Positions 7,771 through 14,227 of a DNA stretch of 23,873 nt are shown piece by piece. Positions within the stretch are counted from its first letter, which is position 1; each line of letters begins with the position of its first letter. The stretch spans positions 1-23,873 of the forward strand of contig JAEZVA010000054.1 in assembly GCA_023443315.1 (NCBI GenBank), given 5' to 3'. The notes beneath the pieces are model-generated. The model made no database searches and had not been told where the DNA came from. It was given only the letters and a program-made list of their open reading frames with translations. Both the position numbers and the translations under genes were made by a program. This DNA comes from Bacillota bacterium. GTDB lineage: Bacteria > Bacillota > Clostridia > Oscillospirales > Ruminococcaceae.

Positions 7771-8154
7771 ATGCACAAACTGACGTTCACAATGGAAAAC
7801 TACCTCGAAGCAATCTTCGAGCTTTCTCTCGACGGCAAGGGTGCGCGCATCTCCGATATTGCCAAGCGACTTGGTGTAACCAAGGCTAGCACCAATAGCG
7901 CGATGAGTACACTTGCGGAGAAAGGGCTGGTCATAAACGAGCCCTATAAAGAGATTCATCTCACCGCCCAGGGGCGCATAATCGCCGAGTCTACCTCTAA
8001 AAAGCACCAAACCATCCTTTCCTTCTTCACACAGGTGCTTCACATCGACCCTGCTACCGCCGACCATGATGCGTGTGCCATTGAGCACGTCATCAGCACC
8101 GACTCGGTGCTCGCGATGAAGGAGTTTTTGGATGCCGTGCCGGATATACTCTAA
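7771..8154 (+). CDS. short DtxR/MntR-family metal-dependent transcriptional regulator
   Basis: A 127-residue regulator with an N-terminal winged helix (about 8-62, recognition part GVTKASTNSAMSTL) and a helical dimerisation/metal domain. Metal-site residues line up with DtxR by number: H79, C102, E105 and H106 are present (DACAIEH), but the residue at DtxR M10 / MntR D8 is N10. The C102-x2-E105-H106 set is the iron-type DtxR pattern; MntR has Glu at the first position. This favours iron over manganese as effector, by inference. The C-terminal SH3-like domain of long DtxR proteins is missing. The start at 7771 is chosen because GGGAGG (7758-7763) lies 7 bases before it; the ATG at 7756 would precede the ribosome site. 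No metal transporter is adjacent, so its targets are elsewhere. Confidence 0.9.
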   Translation: MHKLTFTMENYLEAIFELSLDGKGARISDIAKRLGVTKASTNSAMSTLAEKGLVINEPYKEIHLTAQGRIIAESTSKKHQTILSFFTQVLHIDPATADHDACAIEHVISTDSVLAMKEFLDAVPDIL

Positions 8155-8173
8155 CCCCATTCAACATAAAAAC

Positions 8174-8208
8174 AGGACTGCATCATGGCGTTGCCAAGGT
8201 GCAGTCCT
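8174..8208 (-). terminator. terminator between the regulator gene and the convergent ABC operon
   Basis: A 9-bp stem (AGGACTGCA / TGCAGTCCT) contains an inner TGGC/GCCA stem. Read on the minus strand it is followed by GTTTTTAT, so it suits the end of the amino-acid ABC operon. On the plus strand it may also end the DtxR-type gene transcript. Confidence 0.75.
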
Positions 8209-8269
8209 ATTACATTTGTTTAATATAATTGTTTTTCTGGTTACATTTCAAAGAAACAGTCGCGGTTGA

Positions 8270-8911
8270 TTAGTAAGCCCATTTATTGTGCAGCCAGCGA
8301 GAGAAGCTTGAGATGGCGTAGTTGATTACAAAGTACACCAGTGCCAGTATGCCGTACAGCAAAAAGATCTGGTCTACCCGATAATACCGCCCCATCAGGA
8401 TGGTAACCTGACCGGTGAACTCCTGTATCGCGACAACCGACCATAAAAAGCAGGTGTCCTTAATAACCGTTACAAACTGCGATACCAACGCGGGAACCAT
8501 GCTGCGCAGCGCCTGCGGCAAGATAATATTGATAAGCACCTGAACCGTGTTAAAGCCCTGTGAACGCGCCGCCTCCCACTGCCCTTTGCCCACCGAGTTC
8601 AGACCGCCGCGCACAATCTCGGCAATCGCCGCAGTCGTGAAGATGGTAAAGCTGACGATACCCGCTTGTAGCGAGGGCAGGCGAAATGCGATAAACACAA
8701 CGTAAATCCACAGCAGGTTGGGGATGTTTCGTACAACCTCAATGTATACCGCGGCAAGCTTACCCAAAAAGCCGCCGACCGAGCTTCGAAGTACGCCCAA
8801 AACTGTTCCGAATACCATGCTTAATCCAATTGAGATTACCGATATATATAAAGTAAGCTGTAGGCCCTTAAGCATAAACGCGATATTGTTTGGCGTAAAC
8901 AGCTCTTTCAT
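8270..8911 (-). CDS. polar amino-acid ABC transporter permease (second permease)
   Basis: An inner-membrane subunit of about 213 residues with the HisM/GlnP-type arrangement of five or so membrane helices. The ATPase-docking EAA loop is clear (RGGLNSVGKGQWEAARSQG, followed by LPQAL). It pairs with the upstream permease to form the heterodimeric channel of the acidic amino-acid importer. An in-frame ATG at 8929 has no ribosome site; GGAAAG lies about 10 bases before the ATG at 8911, which I prefer. It is the last gene of the four-gene operon, 49 bases after the first permease, and is followed by the hairpin at 8208-8174. Confidence 0.92.
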   Translation of the reverse strand: MKELFTPNNIAFMLKGLQLTLYISVISIGLSMVFGTVLGVLRSSVGGFLGKLAAVYIEVVRNIPNLLWIYVVFIAFRLPSLQAGIVSFTIFTTAAIAEIVRGGLNSVGKGQWEAARSQGFNTVQVLINIILPQALRSMVPALVSQFVTVIKDTCFLWSVVAIQEFTGQVTILMGRYYRVDQIFLLYGILALVYFVINYAISSFSRWLHNKWAY

Positions 8912-8960
8912 TGTATCCCAACTTTCCATGTTTTATATGGTTCAAACCACAACAGTGGCA

Positions 8961-9674
8961 TTAATGTGCCGCCGTAGCGCTCTTACCCTCTTTTACCGGA
9001 GCAAACTTGGTGTTGTCCTCCATGCGTTTTGCAAAGGTGGCAAGCGGAAAGCAGATGATAAAATACAATACTCCCGCCGCAACATAAGCGGGACCATAGT
9101 AGATATTGCCGCTCGACCAGGACTTTGCGGTGAACATGATGTCGGCACCCGAGATGATGGCGACGACTGAAGTATTCTTAATCAGGTTTACCGCCTGCAT
9201 CGTAAGGGGCGGCAACATAATCTTTTGTGCTTGAGGCAGTATGATGTAGCGCATCGTCTGCCAATAGTTAAATCCCTGTGAATAGGCGGCCTCAAACTGA
9301 CCGCGCTTAATGGAACCGATTGCGGAACGAACAACCTCTGATATGTAAGCGCCGTGGTAAATCCCCACGCCCAATATGCCGATGGTTGTGACATCAAGAA
9401 TGATGCCCAGGAGCGGCAGCCCGTTAAACAGGAAGAATACCTGAATAAGCAGTGGCGTGTTTTGAAAAACCTCGACAAAAATACGGGAGATGACCCGCAA
9501 AACACCCACTGATGAGGTGGAAAACATACCAAATATAACGCCCAGCACAAGTGCCAGAGTTAAGGCTCCCGCCGCAATCAGCAGGGTGTAAGCAAATCCC
9601 TGTGCAAAAACGGGCCAGTCCCGAAACAGCGCCTCCCATTTAAATGCGGCAAACGCTCCGGTAGCAGAAAACAT
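8961..9674 (-). CDS. polar amino-acid ABC transporter permease (first permease)
   Basis: An inner-membrane permease of 237 residues. A hydrophobic core contains the EAA loop (RSAIGSIKRGQFEAAYSQG, then LPQAQ) that contacts the ATPase. The frame is open to an ATG at 9767, but AAAGGG at 9689-9684 places the true start at the ATG at 9674 (9-base spacing). The extra upstream residues are basic and unlike family N-termini. The C-terminus is a hydrophilic tail ending in KSATAAH. It is separated from the upstream binding-protein gene by about 300 bases of structured non-coding DNA, unusual within such operons. Confidence 0.92.
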   Translation of the reverse strand: MFSATGAFAAFKWEALFRDWPVFAQGFAYTLLIAAGALTLALVLGVIFGMFSTSSVGVLRVISRIFVEVFQNTPLLIQVFFLFNGLPLLGIILDVTTIGILGVGIYHGAYISEVVRSAIGSIKRGQFEAAYSQGFNYWQTMRYIILPQAQKIMLPPLTMQAVNLIKNTSVVAIISGADIMFTAKSWSSGNIYYGPAYVAAGVLYFIICFPLATFAKRMEDNTKFAPVKEGKSATAAH

Positions 9675-9982
9675 GCGGTTCATCCCTTTCACAAATAGCC
9701 TGACACAAGTCATTCTCCATCGACTTTTGCCAATGGGTTGGGTGATAGGCTGTAAGCGTTCCATCATGCGGGGAACGCATCGAATGCCAAAAACGAGGGT
9801 TACCCTTTTAATCCATTATCAAAATGGATTTCGCCAAAACGCGAAAAGGTAGTACTTATGACTATAAATATCAGTCCGTTCAGTAACCAAAAACGGAACA
9901 AATTCGCCGTCTGACTGCCTAGAGCGCGTTTGGCGCCCCAGACAAAGCAAACGGCGAAGCCGTTACCATACTACGCTAGCAA
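9675..9982 (-). other. hairpin-rich intergenic region inside the ABC operon
   Basis: This 308-base gap between the binding-protein stop and the permease start holds no gene. Several inverted repeats are visible: AACGGC/GCCGTT (9950-9964, 3-base loop); TTCGCCGT/ACGGCGAA (9903-9910 with 9951-9958, alternative to the first because they share bases); AATCCATT/AATGGATT (9810-9830); and GCGTTCC/GGAACGC (9756-9778). None has a strong T-tract on the minus strand. A likely role is differential expression, with abundant binding protein and fewer permeases through partial termination or 3' protection of the upstream message. I did not recognise a riboswitch class. Confidence 0.55.
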
Positions 9983-10843
9983 TTAGCCAAGGTTCCACTT
10001 AGATACAACTTCTGCAAGGGTACCGTCTGCCTCAATCTCCGCGATAAAGCTGTCAAGATAAGCGGCAAGGTCCTTTTTGTCCAGCTTGCTTGCAATGCCG
10101 TAATTCTGCGGCTTAAAGCCCTCTTCGAGAATCATGGTGCTGTCGTCAACATAGCCGAGCAGGATGGATTTGTCTACGCTGAAGGCATCGATACGCCCGG
10201 AAATCAGCGCGGTTTTCAGCTCAGGGTAGGACGCAAACTCCGAGTATTTAAACGAAATACCCTTTTCGGTTGCAAGCCCTTCGAGGGCGTCCTTGGTTGT
10301 TGCGGACTGAGCCACACCAATGGTTTTGCCATCAAGACCTGCAATTTCGGTAACACCCAGATCCTTCTTCACCAAAAAGCCGATGGAGTCGGTGTAGTAG
10401 GGGCGGGTAAAGTTGTACGAAAGCTTGCGCTCATCGGTAATGGTAAAGGTAGCGATAACAAAATCAACCTCACCGTTATCAATCAGCGGTCCACGGGTGG
10501 CTGCGGTAACGCCCTGAATCTCATAAGCGTTCTCATCGCCCAAAAGGTCCTTTGCAATCAGCTTAACGATGTCGATCTCCATACCCTCGGTTACGTTGGT
10601 ATCGGGGTTTGTGTACCCGAAGTTTGGCACGTCAATCTTGGTACCGACTTTCAGTACGCCAGCATCCACAATTGCCTGGAGCTCTGCAGGCAGCGTATCC
10701 CCCGCTGCTTGCGAAAATGGTGTCTCGGACGACGGTGCAGGCTCTTGCGAGGAAGGCGCAACCGGTGTCGACGCACAACCTGCAAATGCAGCTAACAGCA
10801 GCAATCCCGCAAGTAACAATGATACTCTCTTTTTCATATTCAT
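9983..10843 (-). CDS. PEB1-like aspartate/glutamate-binding lipoprotein of an ABC transporter
   Basis: A 286-residue extracellular solute-binding protein anchored as a lipoprotein. A basic-hydrophobic signal ends in the lipobox FAGC with Cys at residue 23, followed by a Ser/Pro-rich linker (about 24-48) and a family-3 binding domain. The domain strongly resembles Campylobacter PEB1a: TRGPLIDNGEVDFVIATFT with the substrate-carboxylate Arg, ERKLSYNFTRPYY, GVAQSATTKDA, and DAFSVDKSILLGYVDD with the Asp that meets the ligand amino group. PEB1a binds aspartate and glutamate, so acidic amino acids are the likely substrate (inference from motif similarity). GGAAGG precedes the ATG at 10843; a second in-frame ATG two codons later is also possible. 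It follows the ATPase gene by 43 bases. Confidence 0.93.
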   Translation of the reverse strand: MNMKKRVSLLLAGLLLLAAFAGCASTPVAPSSQEPAPSSETPFSQAAGDTLPAELQAIVDAGVLKVGTKIDVPNFGYTNPDTNVTEGMEIDIVKLIAKDLLGDENAYEIQGVTAATRGPLIDNGEVDFVIATFTITDERKLSYNFTRPYYTDSIGFLVKKDLGVTEIAGLDGKTIGVAQSATTKDALEGLATEKGISFKYSEFASYPELKTALISGRIDAFSVDKSILLGYVDDSTMILEEGFKPQNYGIASKLDKKDLAAYLDSFIAEIEADGTLAEVVSKWNLG

Positions 10844-10886
10844 TCCATCCTTCCATATTTACGGTTGAGCCGATTATGGCTCTATG

Positions 10887-11612
10887 TTATCTAAGTATTT
10901 TACTTAGAAACAGTTTGGTTCGGTCGCTTGACGGGTTGTTAAAGAAGTGCTCGGGTGTGCCCTGCTCCACAATCTCACCCTCATCCATAAAGATGACACG
11001 GTCGGCCACCTGCTGGGCAAAGCCCATCTCGTGGGTTACCACCACCATGGTAATATTGTCTTTAGACAGCCCGACCATAACGTCAAGAACCTCTTGAATC
11101 ATCTCGGGGTCGAGCGCTGATGTGGGCTCGTCAAACAGAATAATCTTTGGGTGCATATTCAGTGCGCGGGCGATTGCCACGCGCTGTTTCTGCCCGCCGG
11201 AAAGCTGCGAGGGGTAGCTGTTCGCCTTTTCGGAAAGACCGACACGTTGCAGGTACTCCATCCCTGTCTCTACCGCATGAGCCTTGCTAACGCCCTGCAC
11301 CTTAATTGGGGCTAGGGTAAGGTTTTCAATCACCGTTTTATGCGGGTAAAGGTTAAAGCTTTGAAAAACCATTGCGACAGACTGCCGCACCTTGGTAATG
11401 GGTGCGTTGTGTGCGGTCATCTCAATGCCGTCGACAAAGATACGACCTGCAGACGGTTTTTCGAGAAAGTTCATACAGCGTATCAATGTGCTTTTACCTG
11501 AGCCGGAGGGACCGATAACGACAAGCTTCTCACCCGTCTTAATATGTAGGTTGATGTTTTTGAGCACGTGTAGCTTGCCAAAGTGCTTATCGACATTCTC
11601 CACTTTGATCAT
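10887..11612 (-). CDS. polar amino-acid ABC transporter ATPase
   Basis: The cytoplasmic ATPase (241 residues) energises uptake by the two permeases. It shows the Walker A GPSGSGKST (34-42), Q-loop Gln84, signature LSGGQ (137-141), Walker B IILFDEP (157-163) and the switch His194 in VVTHEMGF. It is of the GlnQ/PebC class. The frame is open up to 11702, but GGAAAGGA about 11 bases before the ATG at 11612 and the family N-terminus MIKVENVDKHFG set the start. The upstream open portion is the leader with hairpins. It is the first gene of the operon, which is less common than ATPase-last order for this transporter class. Confidence 0.95.
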   Translation of the reverse strand: MIKVENVDKHFGKLHVLKNINLHIKTGEKLVVIGPSGSGKSTLIRCMNFLEKPSAGRIFVDGIEMTAHNAPITKVRQSVAMVFQSFNLYPHKTVIENLTLAPIKVQGVSKAHAVETGMEYLQRVGLSEKANSYPSQLSGGQKQRVAIARALNMHPKIILFDEPTSALDPEMIQEVLDVMVGLSKDNITMVVVTHEMGFAQQVADRVIFMDEGEIVEQGTPEHFFNNPSSDRTKLFLSKILR

Positions 11613-11680
11613 AGGTAAATCGTTCCTTTCCAAATAGCGATTCTGATGCAATCGCAATTCCCCCTGTAAAATGAAAAAAT

Positions 11681-11716
11681 AATGACGTCCCGAGTACGTC
11701 ATTACACCATTGTAAT
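11681..11716 (-). promoter_or_regulatory. overlapping leader hairpins of the ABC operon, possible attenuator
   Basis: On the minus strand a hairpin AATGACGT/ACGTCATT (11703-11696 with 11688-11681, 7-base loop) is followed by ATTTTTTC, the layout of an intrinsic terminator, about 70 bases upstream of the ATPase start. A second hairpin, ATTACA/TGTAAT (11716-11711 with 11706-11701, 4-base loop), shares three bases with it, so the two compete. A third small stem (GCGATT/AATCGC) lies nearer the gene, at about 11655-11637. This could be a conditional terminator; the ligand or factor is unknown. Confidence 0.5.
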
Positions 11717-11762
11717 AATCATGCGTTTTAAGCTACTAAATCATTAAATATTCTTTTTATTT

Positions 11763-11791
11763 ATTATAATGCAACTTCTTTAGATTGTCCA
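11763..11791 (-). promoter_or_regulatory. sigma-A promoter of the amino-acid ABC operon
   Basis: On the minus strand TGGACA (11791-11786) and a perfect TATAAT (11768-11763) are exactly 17 bases apart. Transcription would begin near 11756, giving a leader of about 145 bases before the ATPase start. Confidence 0.78.
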
Positions 11792-11821
11792 GTCTTATTT
11801 TCAAAAATATCTCCAAAAACT

Positions 11822-11899
11822 ATAGAAAACAGGTGTTGATATGCAGGAAAGCGAGTTTCATGTTGCATAAACTCGCTTTCTTGCCGTATTGTTTTCTAT
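11822..11899. repeat. nested inverted repeat (10-bp outer, 16-bp inner stem)
   Basis: The inner arms 11843-11858 and 11869-11884 pair over 16 bp with one wobble around a 10-base loop. Outer arms ATAGAAAACA (11822-11831) and TGTTTTCTAT (11890-11899) add 10 bp. The structure lies between the ABC promoter and the end of the HD-domain gene. On the minus strand it is followed by AGTTTTTGG, so it may terminate the HD operon, though it is larger than the other terminators in this window. No open reading frame is convincing between 11792 and 12028. Confidence 0.6.
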
Positions 11900-12028
11900 T
11901 ATGGCGAAGGGTGTCTAGTCCAGTTAATCAAACTGCATTGTGGCGTTTTATTCTGCATTGCTTTTTGCACCGTAAAAAGCAAATGTAATAGTCAAAGGAG
12001 GCGTAAGGAGGAATATTTATCAAGTCAT

Positions 12029-12646
12029 CTATAAAGAATCGGCATTACAGCGCGCAACAAACCGGCGGATGTTCTCCTCTTCCTTTTCTTTATCCACATG
12101 GGTTCGTCCAAGCCGGTCACACAGCCCAATTAACGAGATCTCCTCGATATCAGTGGACTGTTTCATTCCCCGTATATCCGCAAACGGCAACCCCTTTGCG
12201 ACATACAGTATCTGCATATGATACCGAACAAGACCGCAAACCGCGTCAATAAACGCGGTGTCGTCGGTATAGTGCGAGAGGAACTGCCGCGCTCGTTTTT
12301 CGCCCGCTCTGTCGTGGTCGTATGCGGTAATTTTGCCCTTGCGTACCTTGGTGGTTTCGGGCTTTCCTATATCGTGTAACAGAGCCGCCCACATCAACAC
12401 GCGTGCGTTTTTGCTTTGCTTTCTTACCTTCGCCGCCTCATCCACCACAAGCAAGGTGTGGTTCCACACGTTTCCCTCGGGATGGTGAACGGGAGACTGT
12501 TCGGTGGTCATCATCTGCTTAAGCATCGTCAGCGGATAATCGGAAAACTCCGCTCGCGTTGATAGGTCGGTTAGATAGCGCGACGGCTGTTCATCCGTTA
12601 GCAGGTGCTGCTCTAGCTCTTCAAACAGGCGGTTATCTGTGTTCAT
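12029..12646 (-). CDS. HD-domain metal-dependent hydrolase
   Basis: A 205-residue protein whose central HD domain (about 55-180) carries the metal ligands H63 (NHT), H91-D92 (HDIGKPETT) and a later His/Asp set around YDHDRAGE. It resembles the HD phosphohydrolase part of bacterial CCA tRNA nucleotidyltransferases but lacks the nucleotidyltransferase head. Its substrate (a nucleotide, phosphate monoester or RNA 3' end) cannot be read from sequence. A TTG at 12673 is open in frame, but ATG at 12646 is preferred. It overlaps the last 14 bases of the small gene upstream and has no good ribosome site of its own, which points to translational coupling. Confidence 0.85.
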   Translation of the reverse strand: MNTDNRLFEELEQHLLTDEQPSRYLTDLSTRAEFSDYPLTMLKQMMTTEQSPVHHPEGNVWNHTLLVVDEAAKVRKQSKNARVLMWAALLHDIGKPETTKVRKGKITAYDHDRAGEKRARQFLSHYTDDTAFIDAVCGLVRYHMQILYVAKGLPFADIRGMKQSTDIEEISLIGLCDRLGRTHVDKEKEEENIRRFVARCNADSL

Positions 12647-12785
12647 CTGACTGTGTTTCGGGGGCAAGACCAAACACGGCGCGTGCGCTTTCGGACTGCG
12701 GGTCGTGCTTAATCTTTTTAGAACGGAACGTGCCGTCTTGCTTCTTTCCGTTTTTTGTACTCTTTTGCTTGCTCTGTTTTGCCAT
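12633..12785 (-). CDS. 50-residue basic hydrophilic protein upstream of the HD hydrolase
   Basis: A very short gene supported by AAAGGGGAAG 10 bases before its ATG, a clean frame ending in TAA inside the next gene, and a strongly biased composition. The N-terminal half is Lys/Gln/Ser-rich (MAKQSKQKSTKNGKKQDG) and the C-terminal part is more structured-looking (KIKHDPQSESARAVFGL, then an acidic tail). The HDPQSE-ARAVFG stretch looks like a conserved signature and reminds me of small proteins common in Clostridia. I cannot name the family with certainty or assign a function. Its 3' end overlaps the HD gene by 14 bases, so their translation is probably linked. Confidence 0.72.
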   Translation of the reverse strand: MAKQSKQKSTKNGKKQDGTFRSKKIKHDPQSESARAVFGLAPETQSDEHR

Positions 12786-12828
12786 CGCTGTGACTTCCCC
12801 TTTCCGACTTTAATAACGCAGTATCATT

Positions 12829-12999
12829 TTAACCCTTTCTGCGTTTTGTGTTTGGACCCAGTGCCTCTTTCCTGGCATTGTGCTGCTCGTTGATATACAG
12901 CTCCGAACCGGTTGTTGCGGCTTGCTGATTGCGCAGCTTTTTCTGACCCATTTTTGCGTCAGGATAGGTTTTGTTGTGCATGTTACCATCTTGCGGCAT
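12829..12999 (-). CDS. 56-residue basic hydrophilic protein, first gene of the HD operon
   Basis: GGGGAG lies 10 bases before the ATG at 12999. The frame runs 56 codons to TAA at 12829, and a second small gene starts 43 bases later. The protein is hydrophilic and net basic (KMGQKKLRNQQ, ARKEALGPNTKRRKG) with a middle segment TTGSELYINEQHN. It has no membrane segment, cysteine or signal peptide. I do not recognise the family. The order small protein, small protein, HD hydrolase suggests one transcript from the extended -10 promoter just upstream. Confidence 0.65.
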   Translation of the reverse strand: MPQDGNMHNKTYPDAKMGQKKLRNQQAATTGSELYINEQHNARKEALGPNTKRRKG

Positions 13000-13026
13000 T
13001 ATGATTCATCTCCCCTATTCTATAAT

Positions 13027-13055
13027 TTTATACCATCAGGTTCATTTCGACTAAA
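13027..13055 (-). promoter_or_regulatory. extended -10 promoter of the small-protein/HD operon
   Basis: On the minus strand TGG-TATAAA (13035-13027) is an extended -10, with a poor -35 TTTAGT (13055-13050) 17 bases upstream. It lies about 28 bases before the ATG at 12999. A second AT-rich hexamer, TATAGA, overlaps closely downstream. Confidence 0.45.
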
Positions 13056-13113
13056 TTAGTATTTCTCCTGTCTGTTGTGATATTCTGCAACGTTTATGAT
13101 ACTGCAGCAAAAA

Positions 13114-13140
13114 AGGGAACGGCATTCTATACCGTTCCCT
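13114..13140 (-). terminator. intrinsic terminator of the oxidoreductase/isomerase operon
   Basis: A 9-bp perfect stem, AGGGAACGG/CCGTTCCCT, with a 9-base loop is followed on the minus strand by six T residues. It lies 25 bases after the stop codon of the last gene of the sugar operon. Confidence 0.88.
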
Positions 13141-13164
13141 AATATCGTGATGATTTTTTACAAA

Positions 13165-14193
13165 CTAAAACAAGATGCGCTTGCCGATTTTGCCGCTGTC
13201 GTAGATGGCACACACGATCTTTTGGGTTAACAGCGCCTCATCGCCTGTGATTTCGGGCTGTGAACCGTTTTTTAGCGCCTGATAGAAGCCCGTAATCTGC
13301 TTAACATGGCTCACGCCCCAATACTGCTTTCCGTCACCGTAGTGAAAGGTGTCGGTTGGGTTGCGGTCTGCGATAAGCTGTCTGCCGTCTGTGAATGTAA
13401 TGGTGGCCTTTTCTCCGGCTAGATTAACCATGCCTTTTTGGCAGTGCAGCTCAATCTCCACCGGGGCATCTGTGCTGTAATAGTTTGTAGCAAAAAACGA
13501 CGCGATAATGCCGTTTTGATACTTGATAATGCCTTCGGCGCAGTCCTCCACCTCTATGTAGGTGTGCGCGCGGTTTGCAATAGACGCGTCTACATACTCG
13601 ATCTCTCCGCCAATAAACCAGCGCATCAGATCAAGGGTATGGATGGCCTGGTCGATGATGACGCCGCCGCCTTCCTTATCCCACGTGCCCTTCCAATCAC
13701 TCTTTTTGTAGTAGTCGTCAGAACGGTCCCATGTAACCGACATCTTTGCGGAGTAGATTCTGCCGAGCATACCGCTGTCCAGCGCGTTTTTAATCAGCGC
13801 AGAGGCGGGATTGTAGCGGTTTTGAAAGATAACCCCTAGGGTTACGCCGCACGCTTTTGCGGTTTCAACCATCTCGACCGCGTCCTCGAACCGGATTGAC
13901 ATCGGCTTTTCGGTAAGTACGTGCACCCCGTTTTGCGCGGCATAGATTGCCATGGGTGCATGAAGGTAGTGTGGCGTGCAAAGGTGAACGACGTCAAGCC
14001 GCTCCGCCGCAATCATCTCACGATAATCGGTATAAAACGCACAGACGCACTCCCGTGCGCGTTGCTCGGCAAGCTCTGGTTTTATATCGCATACCGCAAC
14101 CAGCTCACATCCATCGATATCCATGACCGACGACGCATGCATGGGAAAGATGTTGCCGCAGCCGATGATGCCAACTCGAATTTTGTTGTTCAT
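13165..14193 (-). CDS. Gfo/Idh/MocA family NAD(P)-dependent oxidoreductase (operon gene 4)
   Basis: A 342-residue two-domain dehydrogenase. An N-terminal Rossmann fold carries GIIGCGNI near residues 8-15. The catalytic lysine motif TEKPM lies at about residue 96, and the C-terminal beta-sheet domain begins with GGGVIIDQAIHTLDLMRWF, containing the D-x3-H catalytic pair. AAGGAG at 14206-14201 fixes the ATG at 14193; the frame is open to 14247 without a better site. In the proposed pathway it would reduce a 3-keto sugar to the free sugar (LgdC-like) or oxidise a partner substrate. The QAIH form differs from the GTHALD form of its paralogue at 16072, so the two probably have different substrates or directions. 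It follows the isomerase gene by 34 bases. Confidence 0.9.
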   Translation of the reverse strand: MNNKIRVGIIGCGNIFPMHASSVMDIDGCELVAVCDIKPELAEQRARECVCAFYTDYREMIAAERLDVVHLCTPHYLHAPMAIYAAQNGVHVLTEKPMSIRFEDAVEMVETAKACGVTLGVIFQNRYNPASALIKNALDSGMLGRIYSAKMSVTWDRSDDYYKKSDWKGTWDKEGGGVIIDQAIHTLDLMRWFIGGEIEYVDASIANRAHTYIEVEDCAEGIIKYQNGIIASFFATNYYSTDAPVEIELHCQKGMVNLAGEKATITFTDGRQLIADRNPTDTFHYGDGKQYWGVSHVKQITGFYQALKNGSQPEITGDEALLTQKIVCAIYDSGKIGKRILF

Positions 14194-14227
14194 TGCAATT
14201 CTCCTTGTTTGTGCCGTGTTATTGTGG

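Noticed and set aside
11785..11988. Open frame of 67 codons on the plus strand
   Set aside because: It runs through the ABC promoter and the nested inverted repeat and has no ribosome site or plausible protein composition.
11994..12012. Two Shine-Dalgarno-like AAGGAGG sequences on the plus strand
   Set aside because: No ATG, GTG or TTG follows at proper spacing, and any frame from there would run antisense through the HD gene.
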